From the NCBI RefSeq assembly GCF_007829435.1, contig NZ_VLJN01000021.1, positions 42,749 through 82,258 on the forward strand: a DNA stretch of 39,510 nucleotides. Direction: 5' to 3'. The notes beneath the pieces are model-generated. The model worked only from the letters and a program-made list of their open reading frames with translations, was not told where the DNA came from and did not search any database. Both the position numbers and the translations under genes were made by a program. Shown here piece by piece: positions 26,861-34,878 of the stretch. Numbering within the stretch: position 1 is the first letter of the stretch; every line of letters begins with the position of its first letter. The DNA is from Cupriavidus gilardii J11 (GTDB lineage Bacteria; Pseudomonadota; Gammaproteobacteria; Burkholderiales; Burkholderiaceae).

Positions 26861-28105
26861 ATGCCCACCGATATCCATCCCCATCTGATCGAGGCGCACA
26901 CGCCCGAATCGCGTGCCGAGTTCGGCGTCGACAATCCCAGCGCGCCGATCCTGCCCGGCGCATGGCTTGGCATGCTGGGCGGGGGCCAGCTCGGCCGCAT
27001 GTTCACCCATGCGGCCCAGGCAATGGGCTACAAGGTATGCGTGCTGGACCCGGACCAGGACAGCCCGGCCGGCGCCGTGGCCGACAGGCATCTGTGCGCG
27101 ACCTATACCGACGAAGCCGCGCTGGCCGAGATGGCGCGCCTGTGCCAGGCCGTTTCCACCGAATTCGAGAACGTGCCGTCGATGTCGCTGGACCGCCTCG
27201 AACAGCTTGGCGCCTATGTCGCGCCGCGCGGGCATTGCGTGTCGATCGCGCAGAACCGCATCGGCGAGAAGAAGTTCTTCGCGGCTTGCGCCGAACGCAC
27301 CGGCGTACCGCCGGCCCCGCACTGGGTCATCCAGCACGACGCCGACATCGACCAGATTCCCGCGCACCTGCTGCCGGGCATCCTGAAAACCGCCCGCATG
27401 GGCTATGACGGCAAGGGACAGGCCCGGGTGGCCAGCCGTGACGACGCGCGTGCGGCGTGGAACGCCATGCAGCACGTGCCATGCGTGCTGGAGCAGAAGC
27501 TGCCTCTGGCTTACGAAGTGTCGGTGCTGGCGGCGCGCGGCGCGGATGGCGCCACGGTCACGTGGCCGCTGGCCGAGAACGTCCACCGCGATGGCATCCT
27601 GTTCTCCACCGTGATGCCGTCGCGCCAGGTGTCCGACGACATCGCGCAACGCGCACGCAACGCGGCCGCCATCATCGCCGGCGAGATGGGCTACGTCGGC
27701 GTGCTATGCATCGAGTTCTTCGTGCTCACCGATGGGTCGCTGGTTGCCAACGAGATGGCCCCGCGGCCGCACAACTCCGGCCATATCACCATGGACGTCT
27801 GCGAGACCAGCCAGTTCGAACAGCAGGTCCGCGCCATGGCACGCCTGCCGCTGGGCAGCACGCGCCAGCATTCGGCCGGCAAGATGCTGAATCTGCTGGG
27901 CGACGTCTGGTACGAATACGGCCTGGAACGCGAACCGGCCTGGGACCAGGTGGTTGCGCAGGCCGGCGCCAAGCTGCATCTGTACGGCAAGAGCGATGCG
28001 CGCCCCGGGCGCAAGATGGGCCATGTCAACTGCGTCGGCGCGAGCGCCGACGATGCGAGCCGCGCCTTCGATGCGGCGCTTGAGGTGTTGCATATCGCCC
28101 GCTGA
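26861..28105 (+). CDS. purK: N5-carboxyaminoimidazole ribonucleotide synthase
   Basis: PurK is the ATP-grasp enzyme that carboxylates AIR with bicarbonate to give N5-CAIR for PurE. The 414-residue protein has an extra N-terminal ~35 residues before [16 protein letters not shown]-grasp motifs follow ([28 protein letters not shown]), then [13 protein letters not shown] near the metal site. It is downstream of purE in the same direction. Confidence 0.96.
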   Translation: MPTDIHPHLIEAHTPESRAEFGVDNPSAPILPGAWLGMLGGGQLGRMFTHAAQAMGYKVCVLDPDQDSPAGAVADRHLCATYTDEAALAEMARLCQAVSTEFENVPSMSLDRLEQLGAYVAPRGHCVSIAQNRIGEKKFFAACAERTGVPPAPHWVIQHDADIDQIPAHLLPGILKTARMGYDGKGQARVASRDDARAAWNAMQHVPCVLEQKLPLAYEVSVLAARGADGATVTWPLAENVHRDGILFSTVMPSRQVSDDIAQRARNAAAIIAGEMGYVGVLCIEFFVLTDGSLVANEMAPRPHNSGHITMDVCETSQFEQQVRAMARLPLGSTRQHSAGKMLNLLGDVWYEYGLEREPAWDQVVAQAGAKLHLYGKSDARPGRKMGHVNCVGASADDASRAFDAALEVLHIAR

Positions 28106-28141
28106 CCACACGCCATCGGCCGCCTCGCCCTACATCGCAAC

Positions 28142-29164
28142 ATGACGGAATCCAACCAGGACGCCCAGCCGGCATCGTCCCGTGCGCCGACAGCCGCGGA
28201 GCTGGACGAAGCGGCACGCCTGCTCGAAGCCGGGCAGCTCGTCGCCTTTCCCACCGAAACCGTCTACGGCCTGGGCGCCGATGCCGAGAACCCGCAAGCC
28301 GTCGCGCGCATCTTCGCGGCGAAGGGGCGCCCGTCCAATCATCCCATCATCGTCCATGTCGTCGATGGCGCCGATATCTCGTACTGGGTACGCGATATCC
28401 CGGAGGCCGCGCGGAAGCTGATCGACGCCTTCTGGCCCGGCCCGCTGACGCTGATCCTGAAACGTGCCGACCACGTTCCGGCCGATGTCGCCGGCGGCCA
28501 GGACAGCATCGGCCTGCGTTGCCCGTCGCATCCGGTCGCGCAGGCGCTGCTGTCGCGCTTCAAGCGTGGCCGCGGCGGTATTGCCGCCCCGTCGGCCAAC
28601 AAATTCGGCCAGGTCAGCCCCACCACCGCGCAGCATGTGCGCGACGAATTCGGCGACAGTGTCTTCGTACTGGAAGGCGATGGTGTCGAGGTTGGCATCG
28701 AATCGACCATCGTCGATCTGTCGCGGCTCGATCGCGGCGTGGGGCCCGTGCTGCTTCGCCCCGGCGCGATCACGCCGGCGATGATGGCCGACGTGCTCGG
28801 CGTCGCGCCATTGCCGCCCGATGCCGCGGCACCGCGCGCATCCGGCACGTTGAAGGCGCACTATGCGCCGCGCACGCCGTTGTATCTTCGCCATGCCGGC
28901 GAGTTGCCGGCGGCAATGGCGGACCTCCCGGCTGACGCCCGCGTGGCATGGGTTGCGGCGGCGCCCGTCCCGGACCCGCGCTGTACCTGGATCCCGGCGC
29001 CCCACGATGCCCCCTCCTACGCGCGCGAGTTGTACCGCCTGTTGCGGCGACTCGACCGGCAGGGCTTTGCGCGGCTCTATCTGGAACCCCTGCCTGGAAC
29101 GGCGGAGTGGGCCGGTGTTCGCGACCGCCTCAATCGCGCCGCGGCCGCGTTCGACGGGACTTGA
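28142..29164 (+). CDS. L-threonylcarbamoyladenylate synthase, Sua5 type
   Basis: Sua5/TsaC makes threonylcarbamoyl-AMP from threonine, bicarbonate and ATP, the first step of the tRNA t6A37 modification. The 340-residue protein is the two-domain Sua5 form. The YrdC-like domain has FPTETVYGLGADAENPQAVARIFAAKGRP, HPIIVHV, then IGLRCPSHPVAQALL and APSANKFGQVSPTTAQHV. A linker (SGTLKAHYAPRTPL) leads to a shorter C-terminal Sua5 domain. It starts 36 bases after purK; no strong Shine-Dalgarno is visible. Confidence 0.93.
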   Translation: MTESNQDAQPASSRAPTAAELDEAARLLEAGQLVAFPTETVYGLGADAENPQAVARIFAAKGRPSNHPIIVHVVDGADISYWVRDIPEAARKLIDAFWPGPLTLILKRADHVPADVAGGQDSIGLRCPSHPVAQALLSRFKRGRGGIAAPSANKFGQVSPTTAQHVRDEFGDSVFVLEGDGVEVGIESTIVDLSRLDRGVGPVLLRPGAITPAMMADVLGVAPLPPDAAAPRASGTLKAHYAPRTPLYLRHAGELPAAMADLPADARVAWVAAAPVPDPRCTWIPAPHDAPSYARELYRLLRRLDRQGFARLYLEPLPGTAEWAGVRDRLNRAAAAFDGT

Positions 29165-29170
29165 ATCCTG

Positions 29171-29216
29171 TCGGCGGCCGCCGACACGGCGCCGCCTTGC
29201 GGCAAACAAGCCGCAA
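29171..29216. other. palindrome and hairpin between the sua5-type gene and the accessory block
   Basis: TCGGCGGCCGCCGA (29171-29184) is a perfect palindrome. It is followed by a 7-base-pair hairpin, TTGCGGC/GCCGCAA (29197-29203 with 29210-29216, loop AAACAA). No T tract follows, so this is a weak or Rho-assisted terminator at most. It marks the boundary between core and accessory genes. Confidence 0.4.
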
Positions 29217-29352
29217 AACTCAAAAACTTGGCGAAACCAGCGACAGCAATCGCACGCGACACCTGACAAGCTACGGCTTTTACGAAAGGCCGGTGTGCAC
29301 GCACCCGTATTGGCCGGTGGAATGTACGGTGGTCGCACAGGCGCTTGATGCG

Positions 29353-31800
29353 ATGAGTGTCGCAATGCCGTCTCCGTTCTCGCTGTGCTTCCCCCGCGTT
29401 TTCCCATCCCGCTCCGCCGGCTCCCATGCGGTTGCGTCGGCTTGTGAGCCTTCTCGTGGCAATCCCCGCCGCGCATGTCCCGAATTCGTCTTCGCGCTGC
29501 TCGATGGCCTGCGGTGGGCCCGTGACGACCATGCCGTGAAGACATGTCTGTTGCAGTTTGGCGAGGCTTTCGCACTCGACCCGAACAAGGATGCTTTCCA
29601 CTCAGCGGTCGCGCACGCCATGTTGTCGTATGGCGCGGAGCAGCGAGCTGATATTTGCCGGGCATTGGAGTGCTTCAAAGACGCGATCGCGAGCGCCAGT
29701 TTGGCGTTGATAAACACGCCCGACCATGACGGCCTGTTGCGCTACAACGCCGTGGCCCGAGTGGAAGGGATGAAGCGAACCGGTTGGGAGCTCGACGGGC
29801 TGCTCGCCGCTGTGAGCGCCCATGCATCCAGGCCGCCGTCGCGCGCCGCCCGCGAGACCTTGCCGGAGCCCCGCTCGTTCGATGCCGCTCGCTATGCCGG
29901 GCTGCTCGACGCCTTCCTTGATGGCATCGCGCGCGGTGTGGACAACGCAACCTTGCGGGCCCGCTTCGAGCGGCTTGTGGAGGGCGGCGGAGCCAAGGTG
30001 GCGATGAACGATGCCGAACTCGATGCCTGCCACGCAACGATCGAACTGGCGCTATCGCGCCTGTCCGATGACGCGCTTGCCCCCGTGCTGGCACGCTTCG
30101 AAGACAACGCGGCGGCCCCGCCTTTGCCGCCGTCCGGGGGGCGCCGGGCGCCTTCTGCCCTTAAGGAACCCGTGCCGTTGCCGGCGTTGATCCGAAGCGA
30201 CGAAGTCTATGGCGCGCGTGAGCTTGTCAAGATCAGGTCGATCGCAAGGCGGGTCGCTTCCAACCGATCGGGCGGCACCCCGGGCCTTGTCAGGGTGAGA
30301 GAGCTGGCCAATCGCCTGACGTTGCTGCCCGGCGCCATCGCATCCGACCGGTCGGGAGGCAAGGAATCTGCCGCGCCCCAGTTGCAAGCATTGGCCGAGG
30401 CTACGCAAGTGCTCAACCGGCACGCCAGCCATCCCGGGCAGGCAAACCAGTGGCTCGACGTCGCGCCGGAAGGGCAGGCGAAGCGGCTGGATGCGTGCTG
30501 CCAGCGTCTTGGCGGGATATTCGCGTGTGCGACGGCGTGCGCAGACGCAAGCCTGCTTGACGCGGTTGCAGGCATGGCCAGCCGGCTCGCCCCTCAGCTG
30601 ACACGGCTGACCGATCCCGCCCTTGTCCAATTGCGGACACAATCCACGTCGTCCGGCAGCAATATCGCATTGAGCGCGGAAGTCGCTTCGATTGCCGCGG
30701 AGGTGGAGGCGACGATTGACCGCATGGAGGACTGGGTCATATCCGATTCGCTTGTCCATGTGGCCGCGTTGGTCCCGAACGAGACATCCGATATGGCCGC
30801 GCCGGCGACCGCGCTGGCCTCCGTGGAGCAACGGGAGCATGCATTGAAAGACGTGGACCATGCGGTCCACCATGCCAGGCGCATCGCGCTGATGGCCGGC
30901 GCCAGCGACCGCGTGCGTCAGCGGTTGACGCAGTCGACGGACCTGACGAAGTTGAACGCAAGGATCGGTCTCTTGTTGCGGTCGGCGGGACATCTTCTCA
31001 CCGCAGACCAACTGTCCACGCTGGCGGAATGCGAAGGCCTTGGGATGCCAATGGTCACGCTATGCCGGACGGCCAGCGAGCTTCGGTTCCATGCCAGCCG
31101 ATGCCTTGAGGCAGACAGTGCCAGGACACTGGCGGATGCACTGGCCAACGCCACGCGCGCTGCCATCCGGCTGACCAGCGATACCTTGTACCACGCAGGC
31201 AGCGAGCCGATCGATGACGCACGCAATGCCGGCGTGGAAATGTCCGGTCCCATGGTCGCGAGTGCGATAGGGCATCTGACGGTTCATCGCGACCGTCGTG
31301 AACTGGCGCGATTGCATGCGCGCCTTGCTGGCCCCGAGTTCCGTGCGCTCGCTCAGGTGCTGACCACGCTGGCGGGCACACCTGCCGAGGAACTGATACC
31401 GGGCACCGACCTGGGTTTGCCGGGCATTCCTGATTTCCGGCTGCTGGCAGGCATGCGCGACGGTTACAACACCGTGCAACAACAGGCTGCATTCGCGTCC
31501 GGCAAACGATGGGAGAAGGCCAGTTCCATCCTTGAAGACGCGGTGCAAGCGGTGAAGTCCTTTCTTTGCGGCAATGGCAAGGTGCTTGATCCCGGCCGGT
31601 TTTTCGAGCTGGAGACACCAGAGCCGATCGACAAGGGGCCGAAGCCATCGAACTTTGAGGAATTCCTTGTACGGTGGAGCGCTCGTGCTGCAGCCAGGCA
31701 GGACGTGTCCGACGCGGACTCCTGGCAGTCCAGCGAGGAAATTGCGAATCCGGACGATGAAGCCGAGGACGCGCGGAAGGCAGCGGATAGAGGCACTTGA
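29353..31800 (+). CDS. large soluble protein of unknown function, paralogue A (about 815 aa)
   Basis: I do not recognise a named family. The protein is soluble and predicted mostly helical, with no membrane segment or Sec signal. Its N-terminal ~45 residues are Ser/Pro/Cys-rich (MSVAMPSPFSLCFPRVFPSR), and it ends in an acidic tail. Residues 288-296 (ARELVKIRS) and 546-571 (starting GHLLTADQLSTLAECEGLG) match residues 278-286 and 541-566 of the large protein at 34879-37974, in the same order and spacing. The two are therefore diverged paralogues. The start is uncertain: ATGs at 29353 and 29365 lack a clear ribosome site. The F-box-like gene follows 120 bases downstream. A role as a secreted or host-directed protein is only inferred from that neighbour. 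Confidence 0.8.
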   Translation: MSVAMPSPFSLCFPRVFPSRSAGSHAVASACEPSRGNPRRACPEFVFALLDGLRWARDDHAVKTCLLQFGEAFALDPNKDAFHSAVAHAMLSYGAEQRADICRALECFKDAIASASLALINTPDHDGLLRYNAVARVEGMKRTGWELDGLLAAVSAHASRPPSRAARETLPEPRSFDAARYAGLLDAFLDGIARGVDNATLRARFERLVEGGGAKVAMNDAELDACHATIELALSRLSDDALAPVLARFEDNAAAPPLPPSGGRRAPSALKEPVPLPALIRSDEVYGARELVKIRSIARRVASNRSGGTPGLVRVRELANRLTLLPGAIASDRSGGKESAAPQLQALAEATQVLNRHASHPGQANQWLDVAPEGQAKRLDACCQRLGGIFACATACADASLLDAVAGMASRLAPQLTRLTDPALVQLRTQSTSSGSNIALSAEVASIAAEVEATIDRMEDWVISDSLVHVAALVPNETSDMAAPATALASVEQREHALKDVDHAVHHARRIALMAGASDRVRQRLTQSTDLTKLNARIGLLLRSAGHLLTADQLSTLAECEGLGMPMVTLCRTASELRFHASRCLEADSARTLADALANATRAAIRLTSDTLYHAGSEPIDDARNAGVEMSGPMVASAIGHLTVHRDRRELARLHARLAGPEFRALAQVLTTLAGTPAEELIPGTDLGLPGIPDFRLLAGMRDGYNTVQQQAAFASGKRWEKASSILEDAVQAVKSFLCGNGKVLDPGRFFELETPEPIDKGPKPSNFEEFLVRWSARAAARQDVSDADSWQSSEEIANPDDEAEDARKAADRGT

Positions 31801-31920
31801 AGCGGTGCTAGTTCGCTACGACTGGATGCGACCGGCTGGCGCGAACCCGTACGGCCCTCGCTTCATCGAGCCTAGACCGTGCGCGAGCACCCGCCCAACC
31901 GGAATACATGGAGAGATTCG

Positions 31921-32988
31921 ATGCAGACAGCAGGGGTGACAACACTGGCGCTCCACTGGTTTGCGGGAACGGCGGACGCGAATGAGCCCGATGGCGCGGA
32001 TGTGGGCCGCTTGACGATGGAGGAAATTCCGGTCGAGGTGCTGACCCAAATCATCCACGCGGATCCGGAATCCGCGCTGCGACTGATGGACACCTCGCAC
32101 CATTATCAATCCATTGTCCTTGGCACGGTGCTCCGCCACTTGCTCGACACGTTCGGCGGCTCTATCCCCTGCCTCAGGCGGTTTATCAGAGAGGCGCTCC
32201 GGGCCGGCAAGACGCCGGCCGAGATTGTGCTGCTGTCCAGGTTGCTGGGCCAAAAGGATATCGCTGGGAAGGGCCGGTGCCTGGTTCAAATGGGGATGCT
32301 GAACCTTCGGGCGCACAACGCCCTGTGTTCCGGGTTCCTCGAGTTGCTGTGCCGGCCGGACGTTGCGCTGTACGCGTTCCTTCTCGACTTTCCCCTGCTG
32401 GGAACCGACGATCTTCGCCAGCGAAAGAGGCTCACGCCATACGTACTGCCCAGTGGCGGCGGCAGAGCGGAGCGAATTGATGGCAGGGATGTTCACGTCA
32501 ACAGGCTCGACAATGTGCTTCTGCATCTCGCTCCGTCCTTGCGCGAAGCCGATATCGTGAGCCTATACGATAAGCAGTACGCGCATTCCAGGCGGCTGAC
32601 GCATCCTTTGATCTTGCCTTCCGCCGATGCCGGCGTGGTGGTCCGCCCCGAAGACTATTCAAGACACGACGAAGACCATATTGCTTATGTGGCGTCCTGG
32701 GATGCCGCGTTTGTCGCCTTGTCCATCCTGCGCTTCCTGTCCGCGACAACCTTGAGGTCGCTCAAGGCCCCTCACGAGGCCGACGGCGCGCTGTACGACG
32801 CGATGTTTGCCGCTGGCGGGCGCAACCAGCTCGCCGCCGTGATGGCTGATCAGTCCCGCCGGTTGCCCCATGGGAGACCGGATGTGGAAACCGATCGCGA
32901 CGCCCGGGCCACGCCGTCGCGCAGTCGGCAGATACGCCCGCCCGGCAACTCAGGCAGGAAATCGGACAATTCATGCAACGTGCTTTGA
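31921..32988 (+). CDS. F-box-like protein with C-terminal CaaX motif (355 aa)
   Basis: Residues about 31-75 read LTMEEIPVEVLTQII, then DPESALRLMDTSHHYQSIV. This fits the eukaryotic F-box pattern (LPxEVL..I...LDP..LLRL..TS..). The last four residues, C352-N-V-L355, form a CaaX-type prenylation box, with Leu predicting geranylgeranylation; a basic Ser/Arg/Lys/Pro-rich stretch precedes it. The middle (80-320) is helical, of unknown fold, without leucine-rich or ankyrin repeats that I can see. GGAGAG lies 5 bases before the ATG. F-box plus CaaX is known in Legionella AnkB, which hijacks host SCF ligase and prenylation. By analogy this may be a host-delivered effector; secretion is unproven and the motif calls are by eye. 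Confidence 0.75.
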   Translation: MQTAGVTTLALHWFAGTADANEPDGADVGRLTMEEIPVEVLTQIIHADPESALRLMDTSHHYQSIVLGTVLRHLLDTFGGSIPCLRRFIREALRAGKTPAEIVLLSRLLGQKDIAGKGRCLVQMGMLNLRAHNALCSGFLELLCRPDVALYAFLLDFPLLGTDDLRQRKRLTPYVLPSGGGRAERIDGRDVHVNRLDNVLLHLAPSLREADIVSLYDKQYAHSRRLTHPLILPSADAGVVVRPEDYSRHDEDHIAYVASWDAAFVALSILRFLSATTLRSLKAPHEADGALYDAMFAAGGRNQLAAVMADQSRRLPHGRPDVETDRDARATPSRSRQIRPPGNSGRKSDNSCNVL

Positions 32989-32995
32989 TCCTGTC

Positions 32996-34615
32996 CTATC
33001 GCGTCGGCGGCGCGCCGCGATGCACCCATTCGAGCAGCGCGTCATGGGCGGCTTGCGCCTGTGACGCGTTCGGATGGTTGATCAACGCGACGACGACATA
33101 CCGGTCGCCATTGACGGCGTCCATGTAGCCTGCCAGCGCCCGGACGTCGGCCAGCGTACCGGTTTTCAGATGGCCGCTGCCGATGGCCGGGCTGTGCGCC
33201 AGCCGATTGCGCAGTGTTCCGTCAATCCCAAGCACCGGCAGTGACCCGATAAAGTAGGGCGCGACCTCGCTGGCGGCCGCCTGCTGCAGCAGCCGGGCAA
33301 GGTCATACGCGCTGATGCGTTCCCTGCGCGACAGACCCGAGCCGTTTTCGAGAACCAGTCCGGCCATATCCATGCCCTGTCGCGCCAGCCAGCGCCCGAT
33401 CACGGCGGCGGATTTCGCCGTGCTGGCCGGTCCCTGCCGATCGATTTCCGCGCCAATGGTCAGGAACAGCTGGCGCGCCATGACGTTGTTGGAATACTTG
33501 TTGATATCGCGGACGATGTCCGCCAGCGGCAGTCCATAGTGACGTGCCATCAGGAAGGCGGGTCTGGGCACGCGTCCCGACCGTATCACCGGTGGACGAG
33601 CGAAGAGCCCCCCGGCGGCCTGCCATTCCGCGACAAAACCGCCGCCGATGAAGTCGTTGTGCGTCAGTGTCGCCAGGTTCAGCGTCTGCTCGCCGCAGTC
33701 GGCGGCGAATATGCCGTCGAACGAGGCCAGTACCGTGCCGTCCGACTGCGGGCGGATCGATGGTGTTGCCGTGGCCCGCCAGTCTCCGCACCGGCCCTGG
33801 TCCAGCGTCAACCGGTTGTCGACGCGAAGCTGCGCCAGGGGCGGCATGACCGATACGCTGACGGCCTGCCGGGCAGGGTCCGGTGTGAGCGTGAAGGTCA
33901 GCGTCTTGAACGAATACAGCAGCGCGTCGGGCGCAACGTTATATGCGCGCTGTACCTCGCCATCGATGGTCGCGCCGTTATCGAGCCCGTCTTCGAAATA
34001 GCTGCGGTCCAGTACCACGTCGCCGGCAATGATGGACACGCCCGATCGGCGGGCCTTCGATACCAGCTTCACCATCTCTTCGGGCACCAGCTTGGGGTCG
34101 CCATGGCCTCGCAGGTAGACGTTTCCCACCGTGCCGGTCGCGTCCGGCTCGCGTTCGGCATACAGCGATGTCTGCCAGCGAAAGGCCGGTCCCAGCAGCT
34201 GCAGACCGGCGAAGGTGGTCACCAGCTTCATTGTCGAGGCCGGATTCATCGGCGCTTGCGCATTCCAGGTCACGACGGGAGCGGGAGCGCCCTGCTTGAT
34301 GACATAGAAGCTGGTTGCGCTCAATGGCACCTTGGCTTGTGCCAGCAAAGCGGTGACCGTGGCGGGCAGACCCGAGTGGGGACGCGGGGCGGTCGCGCCC
34401 TCCGCGGGCCGGCTTCGCGTCGACGTGCGTGTCTTGCGCGACTGTGCCGTCGAGGCCCGGCTGTCGGGGGCCGCATGCCTTGCCTTCGTCCGCTTCTGTT
34501 CGGACGGTTGCGCGACGGCGAGATCGATGTGGCCAAAGCAGGCAAGCACGCTGGTTGCATAGAGCGCAATCAACGTATGGCAAACGATGGAGGGTCTCTT
34601 CGGCATGCGCGGCAT
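32996..34615 (-). CDS. dacB: D-alanyl-D-alanine carboxypeptidase/endopeptidase, PBP4 type (S13)
   Basis: DacB is a periplasmic serine peptidase that trims and opens peptidoglycan cross-links. The 539-residue protein has an N-terminal signal sequence (hydrophobic core about 11-28), then a charged, low-complexity Arg/Ser/Thr/Ala linker (about 38-82). The three penicillin-binding motifs are present: S127-T-M-K130, Ser-Asn-Asn in KYSNNVMARQ, and KTG in GHLKTGTL. The large insertion between SxxK and SxN is typical of S13. ATGs at 34615 and 34606 are both possible. It is convergent with the F-box-like gene (stops 7 bases apart), and it interrupts the accessory block. Confidence 0.93.
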   Translation of the reverse strand: MPRMPKRPSIVCHTLIALYATSVLACFGHIDLAVAQPSEQKRTKARHAAPDSRASTAQSRKTRTSTRSRPAEGATAPRPHSGLPATVTALLAQAKVPLSATSFYVIKQGAPAPVVTWNAQAPMNPASTMKLVTTFAGLQLLGPAFRWQTSLYAEREPDATGTVGNVYLRGHGDPKLVPEEMVKLVSKARRSGVSIIAGDVVLDRSYFEDGLDNGATIDGEVQRAYNVAPDALLYSFKTLTFTLTPDPARQAVSVSVMPPLAQLRVDNRLTLDQGRCGDWRATATPSIRPQSDGTVLASFDGIFAADCGEQTLNLATLTHNDFIGGGFVAEWQAAGGLFARPPVIRSGRVPRPAFLMARHYGLPLADIVRDINKYSNNVMARQLFLTIGAEIDRQGPASTAKSAAVIGRWLARQGMDMAGLVLENGSGLSRRERISAYDLARLLQQAAASEVAPYFIGSLPVLGIDGTLRNRLAHSPAIGSGHLKTGTLADVRALAGYMDAVNGDRYVVVALINHPNASQAQAAHDALLEWVHRGAPPTR

Positions 34616-34650
34616 GCTAGCACAGCGTCCTGGCAATCCGGCACCCAACA

Positions 34651-34695
34651 CTCCCCTCTCCCGCGTGCGGGGAGAGGGGCCGGGGGAGAGGGCGG
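34651..34695. repeat. REP-like repeat, third copy
   Basis: This element matches those at 6213-6254 and 17071-17113 except for a few substitutions in the loop and tail. It lies in the 263-base gap between the divergent dacB gene and the large paralogue B. Apart from this repeat I see no clear promoter in that gap. Confidence 0.7.
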
Positions 34696-34878
34696 TCACG
34701 GCAGAACGCCGTCGACCGCAATAACCCGCCCGTGCGCACCGCATCCCGACTGTCAAGAATCGAACGAGCGCGCCACTCCGAAACAACAAGCGCCCGCCGC
34801 TGCGCCACCATAGCACCTCGCCGGCCGTGCGGCTCCCGAACCGTGGTGCCGCGGCGGCGCCCTTTCTCCGTGCCCCTC

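Noticed and set aside
28948-29352. N-terminal extension of the large paralogue A frame into the sua5-type gene
   Set aside because: It would overlap the end of a certain gene in another frame, and the extension is Arg/Pro-rich filler.
29165-34878. hrpII or PIP-type boxes (TTCG-N16-TTCG) upstream of the three accessory genes
   Set aside because: I looked upstream of each gene. The nearest case, TTCG followed 16 bases later by CCGG around 31812, does not match.
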